Assembly: GCA_034003325.1 (NCBI GenBank)
Contig: JAVEYW010000005.1
Coordinates: forward strand, 22,689-86,688
Reading direction: 5' to 3'
Source: Desulfobacterales bacterium
Lineage (GTDB): Bacteria; Desulfobacterota; Desulfobacteria; Desulfobacterales; JAFDDL01
DNA length: 64,000 nucleotides
The position numbers and the translations under genes were made by a program. The first letter of the stretch is position 1. The number at the start of each line of letters is the position of its first letter. Positions 14,998 to 23,362 of the stretch are shown piece after piece. The notes beneath the pieces are model-generated. The model made no database searches. It was given only the letters and a program-made list of their open reading frames with translations, and was not told the DNA's origin.

Positions 14998-16626
14998 ATG
15001 TCCCCGGAAGCCGGACGTCGCAGAAAGAGGACGGGACAATTGATCAATGGAGATCAGGGCAAAATCCTTTTTGTGGATGATGAAGAGAGTATTCTTGAAA
15101 TCGCCAGGGAGTATTTTGAACAGAAAGGGTACCCCGTCATAACCGCCGGCAACGGCTTTGAGGCGGTAAACATCCTTGATCATGAAAAAATCGCCTGCTG
15201 TTTTACGGATATCAATATGCCCGAGATGGACGGACTGGAACTGGCCGAACGTATTCGGGCTGTGGATAACACCATTCCGGTTGTTGTCATGACGGGTTAT
15301 CCCTCGCTGGACAACACCATTCGAACACTTAGAAACGGCGTGGTTGATTTCCTGGTTAAGCCGGTCAGTCTGAATCAAATGGAGCTCTGTCTGCGACGGG
15401 TGCTCAGGGAGCGCCGGTTGTTCGTGGAAAACCTAATCCTGAAAAAAGAGGTGGAAGGAAAAGAACGGCTCGAAAAGCTGAATCAGGAGTTGCTCTATAA
15501 AGTTGAGGGACTCAACATTTTGAATAAGATACTCAGTGATCTTGCTGTTGTGGGTTCCAACCAGGAGGTGTTCAGCCGGGTTGTCGATATGACATTGGAA
15601 ATTACACGCGCGGATGAAGCCCGGTTCTACGTAATCAATTGGGCTTTAAATACCCCGGTTGAGGTGGCGGCCGCTTTTTCGCCTCGCAGGCGCAAAGATG
15701 GCGGCGTGGGTTTAAGCGAGTTCCCCGGTAATGAGTTGAATTTGTCTCCGGGGACTGACGAAAAAAACGAACTCTCTCAACTAATCGTGGAGATTGCCGC
15801 AGATGAGATTCCCCTTCTGATCTCTGAGAATACGGGCGCGCGCGGGTTGCCCGCCGACATCCGCTCCTTTATGATCGTGCCGCTTAAGATCCGAGAAAAA
15901 ATATTTGGTGTTCTGACTGCCGCCATCACCCACAGGGCGCGCCGGTTCACCGAGAAGGAACTCTATTACCTTTCTTTTTTGACGCAGAATGCGGCTCACA
16001 GTATCGAAAATATAGCGCTGTATGAGAATATTTATAGCAATTTATTTGCCACGCTGTACGCCTTTGTAAAGGCCATTGAGGTTCGCGATCCATACACCAA
16101 GCAGCACTCTACACGGGTGACGGAGATTTCCCTTCGTCTGGGAAAAGCCATGGAATGCAGCCCCGAGGAGCTGGACATTCTGAAATTTGCTTGTCCGCTG
16201 CATGATATCGGAAAAATCGGCATTCGGGATGCCATTCTGCTGAAGCCGGGCCGGTTAACGCGCGATGAGTATCAGAAGATCAAGGAGCATCCTTTGCTCG
16301 GCGCGGATATCGTCGGTAGATTGGGTATGTGGGGTCGGGAACAGCAGATTATTCGATACCATCACGAACGCTATGACGGTACCGGATATCCGGAGGGGCT
16401 TCGCGGTGATACGATTCCGCTGCTTTCCCGAATTCTTTCTGTTGCAGATGCGTATGATGCCATGGCATCGGACCGCGCTTACCGCCAAAAAATGGATCCC
16501 GAGCAAATTTTGCGGATTATTGAAAGCGGTGCCGGCACTCAATTTGACCCGAAGGTAGTTTCGACTTTTTTGTTGCTTCATCATCATGGGAAATTGGAGG
16601 ATATCACCGGTGAATCGGATTTATAA
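14998..16626 (+). CDS. Response regulator with GAF and HD-GYP domains (c-di-GMP phosphodiesterase)
   Basis: The 542-residue protein has three parts. A receiver domain (about 20-135) keeps the acidic pair in FVDDEE, phospho-acceptor Asp71 in FTDINMP, the TGYP Thr and the VKPV Lys, so it looks competent. A GAF-like domain covers about 180-340. The HD-GYP domain (about 345-520) has His402-Asp403 in HDIGKIG, HHERYDGTGYP with Gly463-Tyr464-Pro465, and DAYDAM. HD-GYP enzymes hydrolyse cyclic di-GMP. Beside two PilZ genes and flagellar genes, it probably tunes motility. No histidine kinase is adjacent. Confidence 0.92.
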   Translation: MSPEAGRRRKRTGQLINGDQGKILFVDDEESILEIAREYFEQKGYPVITAGNGFEAVNILDHEKIACCFTDINMPEMDGLELAERIRAVDNTIPVVVMTGYPSLDNTIRTLRNGVVDFLVKPVSLNQMELCLRRVLRERRLFVENLILKKEVEGKERLEKLNQELLYKVEGLNILNKILSDLAVVGSNQEVFSRVVDMTLEITRADEARFYVINWALNTPVEVAAAFSPRRRKDGGVGLSEFPGNELNLSPGTDEKNELSQLIVEIAADEIPLLISENTGARGLPADIRSFMIVPLKIREKIFGVLTAAITHRARRFTEKELYYLSFLTQNAAHSIENIALYENIYSNLFATLYAFVKAIEVRDPYTKQHSTRVTEISLRLGKAMECSPEELDILKFACPLHDIGKIGIRDAILLKPGRLTRDEYQKIKEHPLLGADIVGRLGMWGREQQIIRYHHERYDGTGYPEGLRGDTIPLLSRILSVADAYDAMASDRAYRQKMDPEQILRIIESGAGTQFDPKVVSTFLLLHHHGKLEDITGESDL

Positions 16627-16850
16627 CGCCGGCTGTATGTTGGGACATGCCGTTACCGGTCTTTCACGACAGGTTGCCCTCCTATTGATTAAATGAAAAC
16701 ATTCTTAAGGATTTACAGAACAAACGCTGAATGATATAGACGCGAACAGCGCTTGAGCGCATCTTGTTTGTTATTTTTCTTGTGAACTGAATTGATAGCG
16801 GCTGCTCGCCATCGCACACTGTGCCATGGGCGAGAAGGCAATTGCCGGGG

Positions 16851-17438
16851 ATGGATATGGCGGATACCGTTAGACGTGAGCGAAGAGAATACGTCCGGGC
16901 AATGATTTCCACCAAAGCGAGAATCACGCGCGTTGACCCGTCCCGGGTGGGTGCTGTACCGGGGCTTGCCGCGGTTCTGCCCGATGAAAGCGTGGTGCGC
17001 CCCGGGAAAAAGGGCGAGGATTCATCGGCTGCCTCACCACCTGCCTGGGCGACTCAAATCGCCCGATATCTTCTCAGAATTGATGAGAAGCTCGATCGGA
17101 TTATTGAAAAACTGGGGTGTCAAGCGCCGGAAGCGTTGGGCCCGGCCATTGTCGATACCGTCAATATCAGCGGCTCCGGAATCGTTCTTGTTCTTTCCGA
17201 GGCGGTTGAGATCGGCCAGATACTGGAAATTTCGATGAATTTGCCAGGCTTTCCGTTGGGCGTTTTTGAAGCCTATGGTGAGGTGGTTCGGGTTGAAGAT
17301 AGAAAGGGTAAGGATAAAGGATTGTTTGACGTGGCCCTCAAGTTTCTTTATATTGGCGAGACAGATCGCGAACAACTTATCGCCTGCTCATTTGCGGCGC
17401 AACGGAAAGCCATTCGACAAGTTTGCGACCTCGACTGA
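16851..17438 (+). CDS. PilZ-domain protein (195 residues)
   Basis: A RRERREYVRA segment near the N-terminus followed much later by DTVNISGSGIVL gives the two PilZ signatures, RxxxR and (D/N)xSxxG, that bind cyclic di-GMP. About 75 residues, including a basic, proline-rich linker and a helix (IARYLLRIDEKLDRIIEKLG), separate them, longer than in a minimal PilZ domain. Starts at 16821, 16851 and 16857 are all in frame; 16851 is used. It lies between the HD-GYP gene and a second PilZ gene ahead of cheX-cheY, so a role in c-di-GMP control of motility is inferred. Confidence 0.78.
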   Translation: MDMADTVRRERREYVRAMISTKARITRVDPSRVGAVPGLAAVLPDESVVRPGKKGEDSSAASPPAWATQIARYLLRIDEKLDRIIEKLGCQAPEALGPAIVDTVNISGSGIVLVLSEAVEIGQILEISMNLPGFPLGVFEAYGEVVRVEDRKGKDKGLFDVALKFLYIGETDREQLIACSFAAQRKAIRQVCDLD

Positions 17439-17502
17439 CGTGAATTAACGCCACAAGCCTTTTTTTGCTTAACATGACTGGAATTCGAGAGAGGAGTCGG
17501 AA

Positions 17503-17856
17503 ATGATACCCGTGGCGGAAATGAACAAGCGAAGGAGAGTCAGGGTCGATTTTGCGACGCGAATCCTAATAGACTTTGATCACTCCGGAATTCAGCTGAC
17601 AGGAGACTCCAGAAACCTCAGCACGAAGGGGATTTACATTTCGACGACGGAGAATGTGCCGTTAAATGCAACGTGCCGTGTTCAGGTGTTTCTGACGGGA
17701 ACCATCGCGCCCCATTCGCTCACCATGGCAGGTACTGTCGTTCGTAAAGAGTCCGAAGGGGTCGCTATCCTTTTTAATTCAATTGAATTAGATAGTTATA
17801 TAGAGTTGAAACATATTGTTCGTTATAATACAGAAAATCCCGATGAAGTGGTTTGA
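17503..17856 (+). CDS. Small PilZ-domain protein (117 residues)
   Basis: Almost the whole protein is one PilZ domain: KRRRVRVDF (about 8-16) supplies the arginine motif and DSRNLSTKGIYI (about 35-46) the DxSxxG motif, followed by a beta-barrel-like sequence. A GAGAGGAGT ribosome site lies about 10 bases before the ATG at 17503. It likely senses cyclic di-GMP and binds a partner, as the motor brake YcgR does, but it lacks the YcgR N-terminal domain. It precedes cheX by 110 bases. Confidence 0.82.
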   Translation: MIPVAEMNKRRRVRVDFATRILIDFDHSGIQLTGDSRNLSTKGIYISTTENVPLNATCRVQVFLTGTIAPHSLTMAGTVVRKESEGVAILFNSIELDSYIELKHIVRYNTENPDEVV

Positions 17857-17966
17857 AACGGCCTGCGTTTCCAAACCGTTGAACGGTATTTCAGCGTGCC
17901 ACCGGCCCGCGAGGAATCCGCTGCGGATCGAGTCGAGTTTGATGCGGATATAAAGGAGAATGTCCA

Positions 17967-18431
17967 ATGGATGCTGGTCTGATCAATCCGTTTATTAACG
18001 CCACGTTGAACGTTCTTGAGACCATGGCTTTTATTAAAGCACAGGCCGGAAAGCCTTTCTTGAAAAAAGATGATATCGCCAGAGGGGATGTCAGCGGTAT
18101 TATCGGTATTACGGGTGAGGCGCATGGAACCATGGCGGTAACATTTGATGAAGGCGGAATCCTGAAGGTTGTCTCCAACATGTTTGGAGAAGAAATGACG
18201 GAGCTAAACGCTGAGGTGGCTGATGCGGTCGGCGAGTTGACGAATATGATATCCGGCCAGGCCAGAAGAGAGTTGGAAGAAAAGGGGCGAATGTTTGATG
18301 CCGCCATTCCTTCCGTGGTTACCGGGAAGGGCCATCGGATTGTTCATATTACACAAGGGCCCAAAATCGCGATTCCTTTTAAGGTTGAGGGTGGGTCTTT
18401 TACCATCGAAATTTGTCTGGATGTCGCATAA
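17967..18431 (+). CDS. cheX: Chemotaxis phosphatase CheX
   Basis: The 154-residue protein fits CheX, which dephosphorylates CheY-P. The family's catalytic E-x-x-N lies in the helix DAVGELTNMISGQARRELEE (Glu and Asn of GELTN), after a start typical of the family, INPFINATLNVLETM. A TATAAAGGAGAATGTCC ribosome site precedes the ATG. cheY follows after 99 bases, so enzyme and substrate are encoded together. CheX here probably replaces CheZ. No CheA, CheW or receptor gene is in the window, so the upstream kinase is elsewhere. Confidence 0.9.
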   Translation: MDAGLINPFINATLNVLETMAFIKAQAGKPFLKKDDIARGDVSGIIGITGEAHGTMAVTFDEGGILKVVSNMFGEEMTELNAEVADAVGELTNMISGQARRELEEKGRMFDAAIPSVVTGKGHRIVHITQGPKIAIPFKVEGGSFTIEICLDVA

Positions 18432-18530
18432 TACACCGTGCCTCCCGGTCGGGTTATTGCCGGTGCATGTTGATAGGATAGAAATAAGATTCGGAGCTGT
18501 GGCTCCAACAGTGAAGGGGAGGACCCATCT

Positions 18531-18905
18531 ATGGATTTGTCCATGAAAGTTCTTATTGTGGACGATTTTGCAACAATGCGTCGAATTATGAAGAACATAT
18601 TGAAACAGATTGGTTTTACGAACATCATCGAGGCGGATGACGGCACGTCGGCGATAGAGGAGCTTAAGAAAACCTCCGTGGATCTGATTATTTCAGACTG
18701 GAACATGCCGAAGATGACCGGTCTTGAATTGCTCAAAACGGTTCGAAGCATGGATGGACTAAAAGACCTTCCTTTTCTAATGGTGACGGCCGAAGCGCAA
18801 AAACAAAATGTAATTGATGCCGTACAGGCCGGAGTTTCCAATTATGTGGTCAAACCCTTTACAGCAGAGGCTATCTCTGAAAAATTAAAGAAAATTTTTG
18901 GGTAA
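18531..18905 (+). CDS. cheY: Chemotaxis response regulator CheY
   Basis: This single receiver domain of 124 residues has the acidic pair in LIVDD, phospho-acceptor Asp56 in SDWNMP, the VTAE switch Thr and Lys108 in VVKPF. The TMRR and GLELLK stretches match bona fide CheY proteins that bind FliM. When phosphorylated it should bind the FliM N-terminal motif and change motor rotation. In this genome it may also bind the six similar motifs of the protein encoded at 49742. It follows cheX. Confidence 0.93.
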   Translation: MDLSMKVLIVDDFATMRRIMKNILKQIGFTNIIEADDGTSAIEELKKTSVDLIISDWNMPKMTGLELLKTVRSMDGLKDLPFLMVTAEAQKQNVIDAVQAGVSNYVVKPFTAEAISEKLKKIFG

Positions 18906-18987
18906 ACCGATTTCTTGAACGGAATACCGGCTGCACCTTTCCGTTGTTCCGTGCTACCTTTTTATCTGCAGATACCCGAAGGAAGAC

Positions 18988-20397
18988 ATGCCTAATATTC
19001 TTGTCGTTGCGGATGCCGATACGGTTGCGCTTATAAAAGGGGTCTTCAGCGAAGAATCTCATCATGTGGTGGGCATTCGGGAAAAAGACCGTGCCATCGG
19101 CTTGCTGGATGATGATGCGTTCGATGTGGTTATAACGGATTGTTTAGATTTTTCCGGCGCTGGATCGTTCGGCCCTTCCTTGTTGGATGATTTGGTTTCG
19201 AATCATCCTGACATTCCTTGTATTGTTTATGCAAAAGACGTTTCTGTCAGGCATTCCGTGGAAGCAATAAAACGGGGTGCTTTTGATTATCTTACTACGC
19301 TAGACCCCCGGGAGGCGATTCGGTCGGTTGTTGATAAGGCGACTTCTCGCAGCGGCGTCGCGGGGTTGCGGCGTCGAAAGGAAGATCAAACACCCGGCTA
19401 TCGGTTCGGTGAATTGGTCGGTGAGAGCCCGGAGATGCAAAAGGTATTTAAGACCATTGATAAAGTGGCAAAATCCGAAAGTACCGTTCTGATCACCGGA
19501 GAAAGCGGCACCGGTAAGGAATTGATTGCCCGGGCCATTCACTACAATAGCCATCGGCAACACAAGCCGCTGATTGTCATCAATTGCGGGGCGATTCCGG
19601 GCGAGTTGCTGGAGAGCGAATTATTCGGTCATGAAAAGGGCTCCTTTACCGGTGCGCACCGAATTCGTATCGGACGGTTTGAACTGGCCAATGGCGGCAC
19701 TATATTCCTTGATGAAATCGGGGATATGAGCCCGGATTTACAGGTGAAGTTGCTGCGGGTGTTGCAGGAACAGACCTTTGAGCGGGTCGGCAGTACCAAA
19801 ACCATACAGGTGAATATTCGCGTTTTGGCGGCCACGAACAAGGATCTGCTCAGTTCCATTGATGAAAAGAAATTCAGGGAAGATCTTTACTATCGCCTCA
19901 ATGTCATTCCGATAAAGGTGCCGCCGCTTCGCAGCAGAAAGAGTGACATTCCCCTTTTGATCAATTTTTTTCTCGCTCGGCTCGGGGGACGGCGTCGATA
20001 TGATAAGAAACGGGTGAAACAGTTTTCAGAACAAGTCCTCGAGGCCATGATGAAATATGACTGGCCGGGAAATGTCCGAGAATTGGAAAACCTCATGGAG
20101 CGACTTTCCGTGCTGGTTGAAGGCGATATGGTCGAGTTTTCCGATCTGCCGGAAAGTATTCGGGGGGCTCAGACTTGCCTGTTCCCCTCGCTGACTTCCA
20201 CGCTGGAAAGCGGGTTGGGGTTTAATGAGGCCGTTGATGAATATCAGCGAGGGCTCATCCTTCAAGCATTAAACCACACCCATTGGGTGAAGGCCAAGGC
20301 TGCAGAGCTGCTGAAAATCAATCGCACCACCTTGGTTGAAAAGATTAAAAAGATGAAGATCGAACCGCCCGATATCAGCCAATTCCCTCAGTGGTAA
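18988..20397 (+). CDS. Sigma-54-dependent NtrC-family regulator with atypical receiver (flagellar)
   Basis: The 469-residue protein has a receiver-like domain (1-120), a sigma-54 AAA+ domain (about 140-375) with GESGTGKE, the sigma-54 contact loop written GSFTGA rather than GAFTGA, and GNVRELEN, then a Fis-type helix-turn-helix (HWVKAKAAELLKINRTTLVEKI). The receiver keeps Asp in VITDCLD but has ADAD in place of a full acidic pair, no Thr switch and Thr-Leu where the Lys-Pro should be. It may thus not work by ordinary phosphorylation. Its position just before the flagellar genes and their sigma-54 promoters makes it a FlgR/FleQ-type activator by inference. Confidence 0.88.
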   Translation: MPNILVVADADTVALIKGVFSEESHHVVGIREKDRAIGLLDDDAFDVVITDCLDFSGAGSFGPSLLDDLVSNHPDIPCIVYAKDVSVRHSVEAIKRGAFDYLTTLDPREAIRSVVDKATSRSGVAGLRRRKEDQTPGYRFGELVGESPEMQKVFKTIDKVAKSESTVLITGESGTGKELIARAIHYNSHRQHKPLIVINCGAIPGELLESELFGHEKGSFTGAHRIRIGRFELANGGTIFLDEIGDMSPDLQVKLLRVLQEQTFERVGSTKTIQVNIRVLAATNKDLLSSIDEKKFREDLYYRLNVIPIKVPPLRSRKSDIPLLINFFLARLGGRRRYDKKRVKQFSEQVLEAMMKYDWPGNVRELENLMERLSVLVEGDMVEFSDLPESIRGAQTCLFPSLTSTLESGLGFNEAVDEYQRGLILQALNHTHWVKAKAAELLKINRTTLVEKIKKMKIEPPDISQFPQW

Positions 20398-20592
20398 AGT
20401 AGCATCCACTCATTGTCAATTGTTTGACGATATGCGTCGGAATGGGGCGTTATATCAGCGAACCATCTGCGCCTGCTTCTTTCCCCGTTATGCGACAGCT
20501 TTTTTAAAAGCTATGAATTTAATAAGTTAAACCTTAAGTGAGCCGGATGAAAACTTTCGGTTCCCGGTATTTATTGGGCTTTAACGTTTTGG

Positions 20593-20622
20593 CCTGCAGT
20601 TTGCATACCTGCAGTTTGCATA
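20593..20622. repeat. Perfect 15-bp tandem duplication upstream of the TPR gene
   Basis: CCTGCAGTTTGCATA occurs twice head to tail (20593-20607, 20608-20622) in the 270-base gap between the first regulator and the TPR-protein gene. It may be a replication slip or a double binding site; nothing else recognisable lies in that gap. Confidence 0.6.
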
Positions 20623-20667
20623 TTGGCTCCATGCATATCAACCATCATGGTCTCTGGCATGACTTAA

Positions 20668-23313
20668 ATGACTTATTTCACCAAAGTGGATCAATCAACC
20701 CCTTGCGGCAAATTGCAATTCAACGCTTGTATGCGAAGTGGATTGTTCGCGTTGGCATTGGCGTTTTTCTGCCTGTTTGCCGGAACGGGCCGGGCGACTG
20801 TGACCATGCCGACCATCTCGCAGATCAGCATAATGCCTAATTCTGCCGGAATAAAAGTGGTGCTGGATAGGCCGGCGCCATTTCGGGCGGTGTTGGTGGA
20901 TTCGAAGGAAGCCTTAATTGCATTTAAAAACGTGCAACTTTCGAAAAAGGTTCAAGAGGTTGGGGAAAACGGGGCACTGCATAAGCCGGTGAAAATCGAT
21001 CGTTTGCCCAATGATGTTGTGGCGCTTGTTGTTGTTACCACTCGTGAAATGCGCGAGATTCAGGCGTCGTGGGACAACAATGCCAATACCATGATAGCGC
21101 GGTTTATTTTTGCAGGGGGCGAAATGCGACTGCCGGATAAGGTAAGAAAAAAGGCTTTTAAGAAGCCCGAAAATTTAAAGAATAAAAAAAAGGAATGGGT
21201 CGTGCCGGTGAGCGATCTCCTTGGAGCGGGCCAAGAAACCGGGGCAATCGATCCTTCAAGCGTCTCGGAAGTTAACGCAACATCCACCGCGGATGCCGAA
21301 GTCGCGCCCGCGACGGCGGTCGACCGGAGATTCGAACTGAATGTGCCCGTCGCGCAAATCCTGGCCAAAGAACCGGCGTCCGATATAGATGTCATGAAGG
21401 GCGATATGGACGATTTGCTTTTGATGATGACGGATTCACCCTGCGGGGGAAAGCTGGACATTCAAGGGGCGTTACGAATGTGCAAGCAAAAGGATTGGCG
21501 GCAGGCGTTTGATCTTTTAAACGAGGGGATTTTCGCCATTAAAGAAGACGCCTGCCTTGAGCGGGCATACTTTCTTAGGGCTTATGCTTTTTATTTAATG
21601 AATCTGGGCGTGAATGAGGGATTATATCCTGAAGTGCTCAATCTTTTTCAGGAGTCTCTCAGTTATTATCCTTCCTCTGTTTATGCGCCTTTCGCCCTGA
21701 CAGGCATGGGAAAAACCTACAAGGCATTAAAAAATTTTGAGGAGGCCAAAGGGTATTTCAAGATTATCCTTGATACCCACAAAGAGTATTCGGGGAAACC
21801 GGAAGTGTTATATGAGTTGGGCCGAATTTATTATGCTGGTAACAAGCCGGAATTGAGCATTTCGATTTTTAAGGAATTTTTAGCTGAGTATGCTGAAAAT
21901 CCGTTAGCCCTTGATGTTACGCTCGAACTCGGGACAGCCCTTTATGATTTAAATCGCTATTCCGATGCGTTGGAAATGCTGAACGCAGTGTTGGCGAAAG
22001 ACGTCCGAAAAGCGTTTGAAAATGAAAAATTATTGTGGCTGATCGGAAACTGTTACTATCAATTGGGTAAATTCGAGGATGCTAGAAACGCTCTCACCAA
22101 GGCGGTCAATCTTTTTCCCGCCGCCGAATCCAATTCGACCAGCCTCACTCGAATCGGAGACACTTATCGGGATACCGGGCAGCCGGAAAAGGCGAGCAAA
22201 ATTTACCAACTTGCGATGGATACCTATCCAAAAACGGACGGGTTTATTATCGGCGCTATTCGCAAAGCCGAACTGCTATCGGATCGCTCTGAAAAGCAAA
22301 GCATTTTCAGAATGATTATTGAAGGGTATTCGGCGCATCCCATGGCGGACCTGGCCGTGGTGAAGCTGGCGGATTTGTACCAAAACGCTGGCGAATATCG
22401 AAACAGCATAGAAACCATTCGGCCGTTGGTGATCGCTCGGCCCAACGCGTTGATTGAAGAGGCCGTTTTTATCATGCAGGCCGCCTTTGAGGGGCTGCTG
22501 TCGGAAATGCTCAAGTCAGACGCTTATCCTGAAATAGTGGTGTTGCACCAAAAAGATGGGGCTTTTTTTCGACGGTTTAACAATCCGAATATCTTTAAAA
22601 TGCTTGGAGAGGCGTATTTAAATGGACATCTTCACACGGAGGCGGCAACACTTCTCAAGAAGGCGGCGAAATTGTACGGCGAAGACGCGCCAGCCGAACT
22701 CAGCTATGAATTGGCAGTGGCCCTGCAAGCGGCCAATGAAACGGACCTGGCGCTAACCGAGCTGAATAGATATGCCCAAAATGCTCCTGAAGGAGACCAT
22801 GTGGCCGATGCCTTTTGCCGTATGGGGCGAATACTGATTGACCGGGGTGAGCCGGAAAATGCGTTTTTGGCATTGAATGCGTTTTATCGGCAAAACCTGC
22901 CGGCATCGGAAAAGATTCGGCTTCTGCGCTTGCTTTCTGAAACGCATCGTTTGCAGGGGCAATACGAACAGGCAGCAGATAAGTTGGTTGCCGCAACCGA
23001 TTTGCTTACAGCCGCCCCGAATAAAGATTCCGATGCGCTGGCCGATATATTCCAGCAGCTCGGCGAGGACTATCTGCAGATCAAATCCTATCTGAAGGCG
23101 ATTGATGCCTTTACCTCGGCCCTCAAGTATGGGGGGAAAGCCCCCTCTTCTAGAATTTTGGTTCAACTCGGCGAAGCGTATCAAAAAGCGGGCGACACGA
23201 ATAACGCCAAGCAAATGTTTGATCAGGTGCTAACACTGGAGGACGATTTTTGGAAATATCAGGCAAAAGAGCGGCTTCAACGCCTGGCGATCGAAAATAG
23301 AATCGGCTTTTAG
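20668..23313 (+). CDS. Periplasmic TPR protein with N-terminal beta domain (PflA-like candidate)
   Basis: The open frame gives 881 residues. A hydrophobic signal sequence begins at the in-frame ATG at 20731 (SGLFALALAFFCLFAGTG), so the true start may be there, giving 860 residues; neither start has a good ribosome site. After the signal comes a beta-rich region of about 110 residues resembling AMIN-type sandwiches (about 45-160), a low-complexity Lys/Ala/Glu linker, then TPR-type helical repeats to the end (YFLRAYAFYLMNLG, ELGRIYYAGNKPELSI, QLGEAYQKAGDTNNAK and others). Signal, beta domain and long TPR superhelix together resemble Campylobacter PflA, which scaffolds stators. It lies between two flagellar sigma-54 activators. 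The PflA match is inference from architecture. Confidence 0.75.
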   Translation: MTYFTKVDQSTPCGKLQFNACMRSGLFALALAFFCLFAGTGRATVTMPTISQISIMPNSAGIKVVLDRPAPFRAVLVDSKEALIAFKNVQLSKKVQEVGENGALHKPVKIDRLPNDVVALVVVTTREMREIQASWDNNANTMIARFIFAGGEMRLPDKVRKKAFKKPENLKNKKKEWVVPVSDLLGAGQETGAIDPSSVSEVNATSTADAEVAPATAVDRRFELNVPVAQILAKEPASDIDVMKGDMDDLLLMMTDSPCGGKLDIQGALRMCKQKDWRQAFDLLNEGIFAIKEDACLERAYFLRAYAFYLMNLGVNEGLYPEVLNLFQESLSYYPSSVYAPFALTGMGKTYKALKNFEEAKGYFKIILDTHKEYSGKPEVLYELGRIYYAGNKPELSISIFKEFLAEYAENPLALDVTLELGTALYDLNRYSDALEMLNAVLAKDVRKAFENEKLLWLIGNCYYQLGKFEDARNALTKAVNLFPAAESNSTSLTRIGDTYRDTGQPEKASKIYQLAMDTYPKTDGFIIGAIRKAELLSDRSEKQSIFRMIIEGYSAHPMADLAVVKLADLYQNAGEYRNSIETIRPLVIARPNALIEEAVFIMQAAFEGLLSEMLKSDAYPEIVVLHQKDGAFFRRFNNPNIFKMLGEAYLNGHLHTEAATLLKKAAKLYGEDAPAELSYELAVALQAANETDLALTELNRYAQNAPEGDHVADAFCRMGRILIDRGEPENAFLALNAFYRQNLPASEKIRLLRLLSETHRLQGQYEQAADKLVAATDLLTAAPNKDSDALADIFQQLGEDYLQIKSYLKAIDAFTSALKYGGKAPSSRILVQLGEAYQKAGDTNNAKQMFDQVLTLEDDFWKYQAKERLQRLAIENRIGF

Positions 23314-23362
23314 GCGTGCGTTGACCTTTTTCTTCTGGGGAATCCGAAGCGGGTTTGTTGAA

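Noticed and set aside
20538..20840. Plus-strand frame of 100 codons overlapping the TPR gene start
   Set aside because: His-rich, contains the 15-bp tandem repeat, and overlaps the signal-peptide region of the TPR gene in another frame; no ribosome site.
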